Assembly (NCBI GenBank): GCA_026120185.1
Contig: JANUWF010001218.1
Coordinates: 496,001 to 560,000 of the forward strand
Source of the DNA: Voacanga thouarsii
Lineage: Eukaryota > Streptophyta > Magnoliopsida > Gentianales > Apocynaceae
Direction: 5' to 3'
Length of the DNA: 64,000 bases
Part shown: positions 50,901 through 63,279 of the stretch, piece after piece
Position numbering within the stretch: the stretch's first letter is position 1
Layout of the letters: each line of letters opens with the position of its first letter
Translations under genes and position numbers: made by a program
The notes under the pieces: model-generated
Told to the model about the DNA's origin: nothing
Database searches by the model: none
What the model saw: the letters and a program-made list of their open reading frames with translations, nothing else

Positions 50901-53210
50901 GCTCATATTCCCTCCAGGTTGATATAAAGGTAAACCACCTTGGAAAGTTGACCCAGGATGTCCTAACTGAGGAGAATGCGAACCAAGGTCAGACAAAGAC
51001 CCACTAACAGCTGGAGGCATGGTTGCGGATGTGGTAACTGGACGAGGATAGTGAGACTGCAAGAAAAATTAGGTGCTACGGTCAAATAAACTCAAGTTCT
51101 TCAATAAGACATCCATGACAGTAATCAATTACTTGCCTGAATAATTGCGGGATCACTGTTTATTGGTGGGGTAGTTTGAACAGGTGGAGATGATTTAACC
51201 TGTAAATCCTGCAAAAAGGAAATTCCACAGTAGTTATAGGGATGGCAACAAAGAGTACTACAAAAAGGATGCACAACATCTACACATTGAGAGAGAGAGA
51301 GAGAGAGAGCAAACTGTAGACTTTAGAGAATGCATCAGAAAACCACTCAGCTTATTCAGCCAATTTGCACTATCATAGAAAGAAGTCAATCACATCTTCC
51401 ATCACTTCAACTTAAAATATAAGCATCATTTCAAATGACAGCTCCTCTCTCAGCAAAAAGAGGGGTGTAATGCCAAAATTAGCAGCTCTCCCAAGAGGGT
51501 TTTCCAATTGTAAAATTCTTGTTAGTAACTACAAAATATTATCCCCTATGAGCAAGAAAGTGACCATGGGAGAGCTCGTATCATCTCCTAGAGTCTCAAA
51601 ACCAATCAATGGGTTGACACACTTTTATTTATGGGATAAAAATGGTCACATATAAGCTTCATCATCACAAAGCTAAACTTCACATATTAATCATATGGAG
51701 GATTTATGCTTTAGTTTTCCAATAAGAAAAAGAAAATTGTGCAAAATAGAGTAGAACAAAGAAGGGGAGATCTTCTGAAAAGTTAAAAAGACAAGAAATA
51801 TACAAGCCAAGTTAACAAATGAGATTCCACATAAATGAAATGGTCATAAAGAACAAACTTTAATACCTTAATGTCACTGCCACGAAAGAGTATATACTCA
51901 TAAATTTTGTCACTGGGAGGGACTTGGGGACCATCCTTTTTTCGTCCTTCTGTGCCAAATGATCTCACTGCCACATGATAGACATTTGTCATTTAGCATG
52001 CATCCATAGTTTTACCAATTCAAAGATAATATTAATTTCCTCAGCTGACCTAAAAGTGCAACGTGTGAATTAAAAAATTTACATCATAAGATACTGCTTT
52101 TCCAGATTGAACATGGTCTCAACAATGGAACATGTACCTATCCTCTGATTTGGATGTTTAAATTGTTCCATTCAAATTTCTTTAAATTTTGTGTAGATTT
52201 TCAATTCCTAACACTTGATTTACCACTATTATCGATACATCCACCAGAAATCTCTGAGGCGATTTGGCCAAAGCCAATATTCCAATGACAATGAAATGAT
52301 AAATCACTACTATAGTCTGAATTACATATCCCTTCCCTACTGTAATCTATTGGCCTTTTAGGCCCACAAGCAATTAAAATAGAGCATTTTATTTACTTAA
52401 GAAAGAGTTTTAAATTTAGATAAGAGTAATAGACATCCTAAACCTCTACTGACACAAACATTACTATCTTAAATGTTCAGAATTTCACTTAAATCCAGCT
52501 TAGGGGGAAATCTAGGGGATTAAACAATTAAAATAACCTTAATTATAAGTGTACATGTATCATTTCGTACTGTAAACAGAAATACTTAGACTTCAGTTAT
52601 AAAAGTGCAGGGAGAAAAAAAGAATACAAACTGTTTCAGACACCACAATACTACCTTTTCAATCTACAGCACCACAAGCATACAAGTTTCAATCAGCAAT
52701 TCATTTTCTGATTAAATTCAGAGATTCATTGGTATGGAATAATTACGAAAATCGACCAAAAATTTTGAAAAACGTAGAATCAAGCCAAGAAAGAGGATGC
52801 GTCATAAAGAAATTTGTAAATCTCATATTCGCTAATTTCATAAGTCTACGAGCCAACTCATTCAAACTAATAGAGCGCAGAAATTCAATAATCAAGTTGA
52901 AAATGTTCTTGATTAGGCGCATAAAAGCCCCAAATTCTAAATTCTTTATTTGAAATTAACAAAATCGCTAAAACACAAAAAATAGAATTGAATTTATTTA
53001 TATAAAAAATAAAATAAAAACGGTGTAAAGTAAATTTCTTCTACCGTTTCGGAGACCGATGCTGGACTCCTCTGTGTTGATGTTGTACAAAATGCCTTCG
53101 TATCTGATCTCACTTTTCGAAGTCAAGCTAATCAAACTTCCGATGTAAGAATCCGCGGTAGCGCTGCTACTAGATCTACTCGCCAACGACGATGAGCTCT
53201 CCGCCGCCAT
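47983..53210 (-). CDS. DCP5: Decapping factor DCP5 (LSM14/RAP55 family), 598 aa, 8 exons
   Basis: Exons in transcript order: 53210-53045, 51967-51867, 51208-51137, 51056-50118, 49054-48992, 48607-48419, 48321-48211, 48138-47983 (1797 nt, phases agree). DCP5 works in cytoplasmic P-bodies, where it represses translation and promotes DCP1/DCP2-driven mRNA decapping. All family parts are present. The LSm14 domain is at about 19-98 ([40 protein letters not shown]). A long Ser/Pro/Gln-rich linker follows at 114-426. The DFDF box is at 458-461 ([14 protein letters not shown]), the FFD box at 518-520 ([10 protein letters not shown]), the TFG box at 548-550 and a C-terminal RGG-rich tail. The length is close to Arabidopsis DCP5 (At1g26110). 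Intron 3 begins with GC instead of GT (CAG/GCAAGT); all other introns are GT-AG. Intron 1 is 1.08 kb. Confidence 0.95.
51127..51137 (-). other. Non-canonical GC splice donor of DCP5 intron 3
   Basis: On the minus strand exon 3 ends ATTCAG and the intron begins GCAAGT, followed 70 bases later by the acceptor TCTTGCAG before TCTCAC. Both flanks keep phase 0 and give a continuous protein. No GT donor nearby preserves the frame. Confidence 0.85.
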
Positions 53211-53625
53211 AGCTCTACTCCTTCTACTGAGTATTGATTTTTAAAATTAATTTTAATTGAGAGAAGCTTATTTATACATACATATATATGTATGTATATA
53301 TTTCTTGGATTGATTTGTTTGGGCCCTTGGAAGAGTGTTGTTGACTCCCTTTAGAAGAGAACGAATGGTGTTTTGGGGTCAGATAATGTAGGGTTTCATT
53401 TCCCACACCCAGGTGGGTGTGATATTTGTAATTAAAGGGCAACTTTATGGGAAAGTTGAAAAAGACCAAAGCGACGGTATATATACCTATTGCTTTGTTC
53501 ATTGTACAGCTTTTTTTTTTTTTTGCGGTATCATGAGCAATTATGTTCAATGGAAATACTGCAGACTGCTCGTTTTTTTGTTTTTTTTAATTGTTGATGT
53601 AGATATAATGGGGGTAAGTTGTGTT

Positions 53626-53653
53626 TATATATATAAATATATATATATATATA
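53626..53653. repeat. (TA)n microsatellite, interrupted
   Basis: A TA run with an AAAT interruption, about 430 bp upstream of the DCP5 start codon. Confidence 0.85.
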
Positions 53654-53954
53654 AGTAAGATAGTTTTTAATAAGAATATAAAAACAAATTAGATAAATAG
53701 ATAATTATACCTATGATAATAAAAAAATATCACACCATATAAATTTTAAATGGATAAATTATAGTATATAAAAAAAAACAAACATATTATAATCTTTGTA
53801 ATTGTAAAATACACATTGGGATAAGACTTTCAAACTAAGAAACAAAATAACTATTGATATTTAAATTTAAATTCAAACCTAGATGAGATTAGGATTATGC
53901 TCCATATTAGTCCCGTTGAATCTTAAATAATCAAGCTGGGTTGAATTGAATTTT

Positions 53955-54543
53955 GAAATAATTGAATCAAATTCAATATTTCCTCTATCTCATAATATAA
54001 GTTGTTAAAGATTACTTTTGTTGTCCCAAATTATAAATCGTTGAGGACTTTTTAAAAAGGTTTTAAAGTTATTTTTATATTTTTATCCTTATTTATTGTT
54101 CTTTTTTCCTCTCTTTCTTTCTCTCTCATCTCTTCTCTTATTTCTAAGATATTTAAATAGAGGTATTTTAAGAAAAAAATATAAAGTCACTTTGTTTTTA
54201 GAAATCTTAATATGTATAAAATTAAGTCAAACGACTTATATTATAGAACGGAAGAAATACTTTTTTGGTAACATTAAAACTCTTTTGAATCTTAATTGAT
54301 GTTTGAATCAGTTCGATAAAGATATTTTGAAACTCAATTTCAATTTAAAGGTCAATTAATTAATAACCTCAGAATTTGGAAGTCAAACTTGAAATACTTG
54401 AATCAAATTCAATACTTTTTTGGTAACATTAAAACTCAATTTGAATCTCAATCGATGTTCGAATTAGTTTATTAAAGATATCTTGAAATTCAAACTCAAT
54501 TTAAAGTTCAATTAATTAATAATCTCATAATTTGGAAGTCAAA
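53955..54543 (+). repeat. 155-bp direct repeat pair, the first copy split by a MITE
   Basis: Copy 2 (about 54389-54543) matches copy 1 (about 53955-53978 plus 54260-54388), including CTTTTTTGGTAACATTAAAA and GAATTTGGAAGTCAAACT. The match resumes exactly after the MITE. Confidence 0.88.
53979..54257 (+). mobile_element. Stowaway-like MITE with TA target duplication
   Basis: 279 bp. Terminal inverted repeats pair TTTCCTCTATCTCATAATAT with the inverted right end (ATATTATAGAACGGAAGAAA), and TATAAGTTGTT pairs with AACGACTTATA. The element is flanked by TA (53977-53978 and 54258-54259). The neighbouring repeat copy contains the uninterrupted site TTCAATACTTTTTTGG at about 54409-54424, proving the borders. 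It has no coding capacity, as expected for a MITE of the Tc1/mariner type. Confidence 0.92.
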
Positions 54544-55741
54544 CTCAAATTTAAATTGCTAAAAAATATAAAAAATGTCTTTAAAAATATATAGTTATAT
54601 AAATAATTTATTATATATGCATACAAATAATGTTAATTAATTAATATAAAAAACATATAATTGCACATGTTCACAAAGTTTCGAGCTAAATACTTTTAAA
54701 AAAATTAAGTTCAGTACAATTAAAAATCAAACCTGATACTAATATACGTAAGTCTGAATAGTTAGGTAAAAGTCTAAATAAATCTTAATTATTATAATTT
54801 TCAGACTAAACACAATGAATTACACACAAAATTTGTACATAACCATCCCAAAAAGCCACCCAAATTAATAAGTAGTAAAGTTGAGGGGTAAAATCTTTAG
54901 GGTTTGACACCTCAGCCCCATGAGGTTAATTGGCTAATGTTTGTGTGACACATCAGCATTGGGGTTTAGTTTGTAGTTATGGTAGGACGGCTGGTCCAGA
55001 AAAGTATTTTGGTTTTGTTCTTCTGGTTTCTTGTTAGGTGAGATCATTAGGAAAATATTTGGAATTAAGTGCTATAGGTTTGAGCAACAGATTTCATTGT
55101 ATAGGTTTATGCTTTGGGTGTGTTACTTAGAAATGTTTTTTTGGTTAGTAAGAAAAGATTGTTTATGAGGTACAACCATGATATTTATAAGTAATTGTGG
55201 ATTACTGTCATGCTTAGGATTTGATGAGTTATTGAGGATGCTAAGAGTTTTGGTTCCTTCGTTATGTTACTTTGGATCCATCACCATCCATTAAAACCGA
55301 AGCCCACCCCCAACACTTAGGGTTTCAATCCCATTCTTTTCAATTCTCATTCTCTCCCTCTCCCCCCATCCGAAAAGAATTTGCTCATTAACAAATTCAC
55401 TCACTCTTCAAGCGCTAACAAGTTCTTCAAGATGCTTTGGTTAATTGGTTTTGATTGCTTCGGTTTTTGTGTTTGTTGGCACCCCAAAATCTATATGTTA
55501 TTGGAATGTTTTTGTTTTGGTTTGGATCCTAAAAGTGTGATGTTTCGATTTCAACAAAATCTCTTCGTATCTTGGAGGAGATATTTAGTAGCATGTGAAA
55601 GGTTTTCTAGAGGATGCCTATATATATTGTTTGAGGTTCCTAGTTCTTAAGTAGTTAGCTGAGTGAATTTTGCAAGGACATAAGAAAATGAGTGTGAGTA
55701 AGATGGGTTTTGTCATGTTCACCTACTTGGATGGTTTAGTC

Positions 55742-55965
55742 TCCGGCAAGGCCTTCCATTATTGAGAAAATTCTTGAATTCTATCCAAATTCTGATCTTT
55801 TCCTCCATAGCCCGCTAGACTCCAACGCTTACAAATTGTCGTTGTTAAAGGCAGCACCCAAGATGGCCTCTGTGAAGATCTTTCAAGCCAAGCCTATCCC
55901 GGAAACGGAGATACAGCAGCGAGTTCTTACAGCTCAGAACTCACCCAATGGAATACATGTAACTT
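55742..55965 (+). other. Unrecognised coding exon-like segment
   Basis: An open frame of about 74 codons reads [18 protein letters not shown], then [18 protein letters not shown], then [17 protein letters not shown], and ends at a CAT/GTAACT donor. Its composition is protein-like and unlike the flanks. I do not recognise the family. It precedes RPA-like fragments on the same strand and may be part of the same broken gene or a captured fragment of another one. Confidence 0.45.
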
Positions 55966-57289
55966 TCTTTAATTCCTATTTTTCAAAAAGATTATGTCTT
56001 TTTTGTGGTACTAAAAAATAGAGTTTTAGACTGAGATATTATAGTAATAATAACAGAGTTTTAGACTCATAATGTATGGTTTGCTAGAATTCTTCCAAAT
56101 CTGATGATAAAGCTATTTTGTAGACCGGATTTTAGAATCATCCAGTAGTGCCACAAAGATATTTTTGAATCTTGATTATCCTAATATGAAGTTCATGTGA
56201 TAGAGGTAACTATATTATAAGAAAGAAACAAACAAATCATGAAGACTAATATGTAAACTGAGCTATAGATTTAGGTAAATTTGGTGTTGTATGATGATGT
56301 AGCTTTAGCCATGGAGAATTTGCTGGTATAGAGCATATCCAAATGATCAATAGTATCCTAACTACAGAAGAACTAGAGTCTAAGAAAAAGCATATTAGAG
56401 ATATTAAATTGTTACTAGAGCATGGTGAAGATATGGTAAGATTATTTGTTGCAAAATTAAGACTGTTTCTTCCTATGGTTTTGAAGAAAAAGCTCATGTA
56501 TTATGTGTATCTATATGTAGGAATATCCTTTTTACTATTACGCAACAATTTGTTCAATTGATGAAACCCGTGGTTAGTGATTTAATTCTTGCTCAAAATG
56601 CCACTGGAATCTCAAATTAGTGGATGATGAGTTCTTTTGTGAAAGCTACCATCAAGTAGAGAAGTCTCCTTTAATTAGGTCTGTATAATTCTTCAAAAGA
56701 TAGGGTTTACTTGGAAATTGAAGATCATTTCCTATGTTATTAATGTGTAATATGACATGATTTTGTCAAGGTATCGTGTGAAAATGGAAGTGAGTGACCA
56801 GACTAGAAAAGCTTGCTTTACTATATTTGATAAGGACGTTGAGAAATTAACGAATATTGTGGCATCTGAGCTTGCTAAAAAGCAAATAGATGAAAGTTGG
56901 TAATATTATTTTTTAAGAATTAGAAAGATATTTACATTTAGATTCTTGATAATTAATTAGGAATGCTATTATGTGGAAATAGGATGAAACAGGATTCCTG
57001 AAGTGATTGAACGCCTCATTGGTGGTATGTATGCTTTCCAAGCAAAGGTAACTATGTTTAATTTAGGTACACGAAGGATGATTTCACAGTAATAAGGTTG
57101 TATTTAGCAAGTGAATGAATGATAGAACAAAAGACAAGGTATTAGAGCATGAACATAAAACATTGTGAACAATTATTGTTAGTTTAGATATTCAATTACA
57201 TCCCTAATATATCTTATGCTAAAATTGTAGGAAGGAAATAACGAGGTAGAAGCTAGTGATGGTGCAAGTGAACTTGCAACTGTCACACC

Positions 57290-59256
57290 TGATGGATTTA
57301 AAGAACAGGGGAGCATGCACGGGAGACAAAAATGGAGGAAAACAAAATTGAACCAGTAGCATGGAAACAAAATTGAACCAGTAGCATGGAAACAAAATTG
57401 CGTGCTTTAAACCTCTTAGGTTGTGTAGGAACGGACTAAACCACGGAAATAGCATCTCCTTGCCCACTTAATGAAGCTTCTGGTTGAATACCCGCTAACC
57501 TCCTACTTCGTCTTGCTTGCATGAACGCCAAGCTTTCCGACTCATGGAATATTCCACTACCTCAATCCTTGTTGGTGAAACAAAGAGTGAAGATGAGTGG
57601 TCTCAAAACTCCTTGGTTCTCTTGCTATTGATTAGCAAAGCTCCAAGGAAAAACAAGAGGAGAAGGAGACGTGAGAAAGAGAGAGCTCTGTGAGAGGGAG
57701 AAAACCTTGGGAAAAGATTAGGGTTTTTGCTTCTAAGAGGCTTGTCTTATGGTTAGCCAAAACTAGGTCTCTCATACCTTATAACAATATCCCCCGGGAT
57801 ATAATATTTCAAACACCCGGATGTTATCAAGAGAATAAGTTTGGCTTAACCCTAAACTCATCTGAACCGTATCTAGAAGAAACCCTACGATCTAAGCTAT
57901 TAGACCAAAATAATATTTTTTTTTGGACCCAAAAGGCCCAAAATAATAAACAATAATTATTTATTTCATGGGCTTATAGAAATAACCCAATAAATAATTA
58001 ATGAGCCCAAATGAACCAAAATAATTAAGCATTAATTAATTCCCTCTAGTTTAACCTCAGGTTAATTTTTTAATTATTCAAATTGGACATAGGCCCTGAA
58101 TAATTAACTAACCAATTAAATCAGATAATTAATTTTTCTCAACTCCTATTTTTATTTATTTATTTATTTTATTCCAATCTAATAATAAATTAGACTTCCT
58201 GAATAAAATAAAATAAAATCTTTTTAACTGAGACCAATTCTTCAATCCAAAATTAATTAGGACTTACAAGCTATTTCGAAGACTAAAAAGATACATCGCC
58301 TTGGCTGCTAAAATGACCAAAATACTCCTGCTATATAAATAGCGATATTTTGCATTTTAAATATTTCCTAATATCACCATAAGAAAATATTGACCCCAAG
58401 GACAATGCCGCGTTAGCAAAATTTTCGACCTACAGGTGAAATGACTAAAATACCCCTCTACACACCACCGTACATTTAGAGAGGAAAAAGTGTACTAACA
58501 CCTCTCTAAATAACATCTACCATCCTTAGGCTTCTAGTCTAATGATCCAAGACTTTCTGGAGTGTTTTCGCTTTCCAAGGGAGCTACCCTAAAGCAAACA
58601 TCCAAATCATGTTTCCCAAAGCCCTGGACATTTAGATCATTTAGACAACCACAAGGGGCGATATAGTATAGAAACTATCTTGTACGAGTCTGTCTTAACT
58701 AACTAGTTACATAAACCCAATATGCAAGTATATTGATTTTACTATAGAATCTCAACTATAGCATATCAAAGTATATGCTTCCAGCTTCATCAGATCACCA
58801 ACTCATACTCAAGTTGTAGAGTACTAGTCCACGCTGTAGTGGTAGTAGTTTAGGTTTCTACCATATAATACTTTTAGAAACCACTACTACAGGTCCTATC
58901 TTACATATTCGAAATACGCTTATGTCATGAATGAGTGAACTACTCACTGGCTAAAGGTAAGCCATTCCCCATTGAAATTCATAACATAATAACCAAAATA
59001 TGATGAGATTTCCATTCTCACCAATAGGTTAAGAACAAAAGTTTATGTATTTAAATAAACCATGATCCAAACCTTACTGTGAAAGATCACCATTAAAATA
59101 AATCACTTATTTAAATATAATGGGTCTGTTTCAAACGAAATTGTGCACAAATAAATAAAAAATAAATTCACAAACGATTTCTGAAAATAAATTCTTTTAT
59201 TAAAATATTCGATATTTACATCAGAAACCTAGTCTAAGAGGGCATACTATCCAACA
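57290..59256 (-). mobile_element. Solo LTR (copy C) of the second copia family, inverted
   Basis: 1967 bp. Read on the minus strand it starts TGTTGGATAGTATGCCCTC at 59256 and ends AATCCATCA at 57290, flanked by the target duplication ACACC (57285-57289 and 59257-59261). It aligns with LTR copies A and B. The RPA-like frame runs on across the duplicated ACACC (TVTP to PTKKRRE), confirming the borders. Close to its 3' end it has 2.4 copies of a 25-bp repeat (57341-57400). Confidence 0.92.
57413..57522 (-). other. Short conserved LTR reading frame, copy C
   Basis: From ATG 57522 on the minus strand the frame encodes MQARRSRRLAGIQPEASLSG, has one TAG, then reads SVPTQPKR to the donor-like CCTAAGAG/GTTTAA. 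It is homologous to the frames in LTR copies A and B. Confidence 0.5.
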
Positions 59257-59429
59257 ACACCACCAACGAAGAAAAGAAGAGAGGGGAAAAAATCAATTCA
59301 GACAGTGTCAGAGATGTTGGTGATACTAAGAAGACACCTGTCTCGAAAAAATATGATTTGGATGATTCTGATTTTGTAACTAATAGTTATTTGATGTCAT
59401 TGTATGAAGTTGAATTTACTTGATGCAAA

Positions 59430-60459
59430 ACAATGTCTAAATTATTTAATATGATAAACATTTATAATGTTAATGTTAAAGGCTTACTGTTAATCACTGC
59501 ATGTGAAAGTAATTATGCATATGATCATCAGAATTCATGTTTTGGGTGTTAAGTTATTCAATACTAGTAATTTGATTATGTCATAAAGTTGAATTGGTGG
59601 AACAGAGTTTAAGCAAAAGCTTAGTTTAGATACCAATGTTAGACAATTTAATCTTTGTAGGAAAGGGGCAAATAGAAAGATACTTCTCATATAATGGGGT
59701 TTAGATGATTAGTTTTTCAAGCTTGGAAAGAGGGCCATTTTCTAGAGTCTATTTGTATATGAAAATTCTCAGCTGTTTCCTTGAAACTATTGATATTATT
59801 GCATGCTGGAAGAGCAGTTTTACGAGCACCTTTTTTGTGATCTGCATTCAATTATTTTAATGAACTATAAATCCAATTGCAGAGATCACTTTATGGAAAG
59901 AAAATCCAAAGAAAGAGATGGCCAATCCAAAAAAACATGAGACTCCTACTGATAAAATGACCTAAAATGAGTGCCAATCATTCCAAAATTCATTCTTGAT
60001 CTTCTTGAACTCTCCCATATCAAAAGCTCCATTGGACACAGTAGAAAAGTTTCAACATTGTTATAGAGGACAAGGCCACATGTGCTTAAACCAATAATTA
60101 TAGTCACATACTTAATAAACAAAAAATCTATTGTTATGCTCACTAGGTAGGCTAAAGCTTAGCTATAAGCAGGGAGACTGAACTGGTTATCGGTTAAGAC
60201 ATAAAGTAGACCACTTGCAAATATCACTCCAAGAGATAACCATGTCTTTATTGAAGGCCAAGGCTGATTCAAGAAAAGGGATATTAGGGGCACCAAGGAA
60301 ACTCATACATACAGTTCACCTTCATTGTTGTATACCCTGTGAAGTGTTGTTTAATATTGGTGGCTTCCTTTAAAAAGCAAATATTTGTTTTCATCCTCCT
60401 TCCATAATTTTCTACCATCTTCTTTGCTTCAATGACGACTAATGTCTCTAATTTCGTCC
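59430..60459. other. Intergenic, no gene recognised
   Basis: Moderately AT-rich DNA. Short open frames at 59946-60143 and 60284-60478 on the minus strand show no family features. Confidence 0.5.
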
Positions 60460-61360
60460 ATCGAGGATACCTAGCCAAAGACCTGTGTATTTGGCAAAAA
60501 AAAAAAAAAAAATCCCATAGCCAAAGAGGGGCTTTCGCGAGGAAAAACGTTCCTAGCTAGAGACAAAATATATCCTCGCTATTATTGGCTTTGGCGAGGA
60601 TATAAATAGGTTTCTACCAGGAAATATTCAGTGGCCAAATATTTCCTAACCAAAACATACTTTCAAGACAAACACATTCTGCCAATCATTAATTTGGCTA
60701 GGAAATAAATGGGACTTTGGCTAGGAAGTTAAGCTTTGTTGTGACAACAATTTTCCTAGCCAAGACATACTCCTAATTTCGCGGATATAAATGGATAAAA
60801 ATGGACAGTGACAAAAAATTTCCTAGCCAAAGACAAATGGGTCTTTGGTTAGGAAATAAATGGGTTTTGGCTAGGAAAAAATTTCCTCGCCAAAGACAAA
60901 TAGGTTTTTAGTTAGGAAGTTAAATCTTTTTGTGAGAAAAAATTTCATAGCCTTAGCATCCTTTATGTGACAAAACATTTCCTACTGAAAATAACAAAAT
61001 ATTCCTAGCCAATAATTAAAATAATATAGGAAAGAAATGGATTTTGGTTTGGAAGTTTACAATTTAAATAGAAGGATTAAGTTTTGGCGAGAAATTATTT
61101 GTCGCGGTTAATTGTTATCAGTTCGGAAAGTCTCCTCGTCAATGTTTTTTATCACTAAAACGTCAATGTTTCCTCACTAACACTGTTGTTTTCCTCGCTA
61201 AAATAATTGTTTCTTCGCCAATGTGTTATATCCTCGCTGAAACCGTTGTTTCCTCGCCAATGGTTCCTCTCTAAAACATATTGCTCTTGTGAATAATGAG
61301 TTTTGGTGAGAATTTTATGCTATTAGTGACAACATTTTTCCTAACCAAATCATTTCTCTT
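60460..61360. repeat. Dense array of short repeats like transposon subterminal repeats
   Basis: The core TTGGC-T/G-AGGAAAT and its complement ATTTCCTAGCCAA or TTTCCTCGCCAA recurs more than 15 times in both orientations. The first half (60460-61020) mostly has the CTAGG form and the second half (61080-61280) the CCTCGC form. Clusters of short motifs in both orientations are typical of the subterminal regions of CACTA and some other DNA transposons, where transposase binds. No matching terminal inverted repeat or transposase was found, so the class is uncertain. Confidence 0.6.
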
Positions 61361-63279
61361 AACAATAACACCCCACCATCACTGAGAAAGACTTCACATC
61401 TATAGCTAACGCAAATGACTGTATGACACAACGGACTTCAAAATCCACAAACAATTTCACTTAAGAGAACAGTGTGAGTTAATACTAGGAAGTTAACAAT
61501 TGAAACGAGTGGCGAACCAAACGTGCAAAAAACAACCATTACTATACATTATGAAAACAAGTGTCTAAATTAGCCACAACTGAGAATAAAAACAAAGAAA
61601 ACTCTTTAATAAACAATGAATAAAGAAAAAGGTTCAAGAAAAAAAATCCATTGACTAGCAATAATAATGACAAAAAAAAAATGAATTACATTGACAAAGG
61701 AAAAGGAATCAATTGATCATCAAACAATGCACAAAATATTTTGATGTACAAATTATTTAAAAAAAAGACCCCAAGAAATATTTGCTACATGTTTAAATAT
61801 AATGTAAATGTATTTATCTAAAATTTCAATTCTACATTAAATTCCTTTATAAAAATTTAAATTAAAAAAATAACAATTTAAAAACTTAAAATTATATATT
61901 AAAATAAAAAATTAAAATATAAAAAAATTATTCATCCCGAGCAACGCTCAGGCAACTTACCTAGTTAGTACTATGAGCAAATGATTACACATAATGTCAA
62001 CACAACATGAATCTCTTAGCACTGTAAACAACATATATATTGGTGGTTTACATGATTTATTTGTAAAATTCCTAAACAAAATGACTTGATCAATTAAGCA
62101 GCACCAATAAATACAAAAGGTAAATAAAATGGTTGAACAAAGCATTGGCACAAGATAAAAAATGATTGTCATGAACAAATCTTATATAAAATGACTCCTA
62201 GGTACACAAACAAGTAACCAGAGCAAAAGATTACTTTTTAGAAAATCAAAATATGTGTTAAGTAAAATAAAATCCTCTATAAAATGCACCAAACTCATTT
62301 TACATAAAAATAAATGTCCACCATATGCCATTTTTTTACCATTCTAAGGGAAACAAATTTTACATAATATTTCTTAGTAATATTAGTTATTTTCATGAAA
62401 TAACATCACTATCATTTCGCACCTTCATAATATCTACTTATCTTATCATCTATATAAGGATGACCAAAAGAAGAAAAGAAAAGAAATAAAAAGAAACAAG
62501 GTCACAAGAAATGAAATAAGATAAAGAAAAATTGAAAGACACGGATCATTGTTTCTCTTTTGGCTGGCCTAAAAGCTCTCTTATGCCAGAAAAGTACCTT
62601 GAAGCACTATCAATATATTCTACACATGTTGTTTGGTCCATTCAATTGAAGGGCTTGGCATTGTATGTCGTTTCTCTTTGAGAAGGTTTATAGTGGTTGG
62701 CGTTTTTATCAGATTTCTTAAAAGTCCCTCCATCTTATCGTTGAATGCTAAAAACGCTTATATTCCACTTGATTCAATATAGATAAATACAATAACATGA
62801 TGTGTTAAAACATAATAAAGAAAAGGTCAAAAATGACTTTTGAATGTTTAAATATATTGATGAGTTACCTTTGTCTAGCACTCATACTGATCCAATTTTA
62901 CCTCATTGCATATGCCAAAGTCTTGAATCGAGGTCTCAATAGATTAGATTTATGTTTCCCTATTTTCTATTAATACTGTAGTTTATTATTTGTTATAATT
63001 GGAATGATATAATTTATAAGATTGTGATATATTTACAATTTTTTAAATAGTTGACATATAAAAAATAAGAAAAAGTTGAGTTTCTTTTGTTAGTACAATT
63101 AAAGAATGGTATTGAAAATACTATATAGATGAATATTGTGTGTACGTTTAATTTTTTTTTCTATTTTATTGTATATCACTTTGTTTGGGTGTGCTATATT
63201 TCTATTACTTTATATAATTTTTCTTATTTATGATTTGGGAATTTGTTATTTCTTCAATTCTCTTTTTTTTTTTATTGTT
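61361..63279. other. AT-rich intergenic DNA, nothing recognised
   Basis: Very AT-rich from 61550 to 62560. No open frame has family features, and no repeat structure stands out. Confidence 0.55.

Larger units (their letters stand above)
53211..55741. other. DCP5 5' flank and repeat-rich intergenic DNA
   Basis: The first 100 bases on the minus strand should be the DCP5 5' UTR and core promoter. Beyond lie a T run (53511-53524), a TA microsatellite (53626-53653), a direct repeat pair with a MITE (53955-54543), and from 54840 to 55740 a less AT-rich stretch with a long open frame (55381-55650) without recognised similarity. The latter could be the 5' part of the broken plus-strand gene that follows. 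Confidence 0.5.
56343..59420 (+). pseudogene. Broken RPA70-like single-stranded-DNA-binding gene, split by a solo LTR
   Basis: Replication protein A 70-kDa-like proteins bind single-stranded DNA through OB folds; many plant copies belong to Helitron transposons. Pieces on the plus strand: 56343-56450 (TTEELESKKKHIRDIKLLLE); 56770-56900 (SRYRVKMEVSDQTRKACF, TIFDKDVEKLTNIVASELAK); about 57000-57047 (IPEVIERLIGGMYAFQAK), ending at a GTAACT donor; and 57230-57289 (EVEASDGASELATVTP), continued after the LTR at 59262 as PTKKRREGK and later DLDDSDFVTNSYLMSLYE to a stop near 59420. Exon borders are mostly still visible. The zinc-ribbon part expected before the second piece is degraded. Frameshifts make it a pseudogene. 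A Helitron origin is possible, but no Helitron ends were identified. Confidence 0.7.
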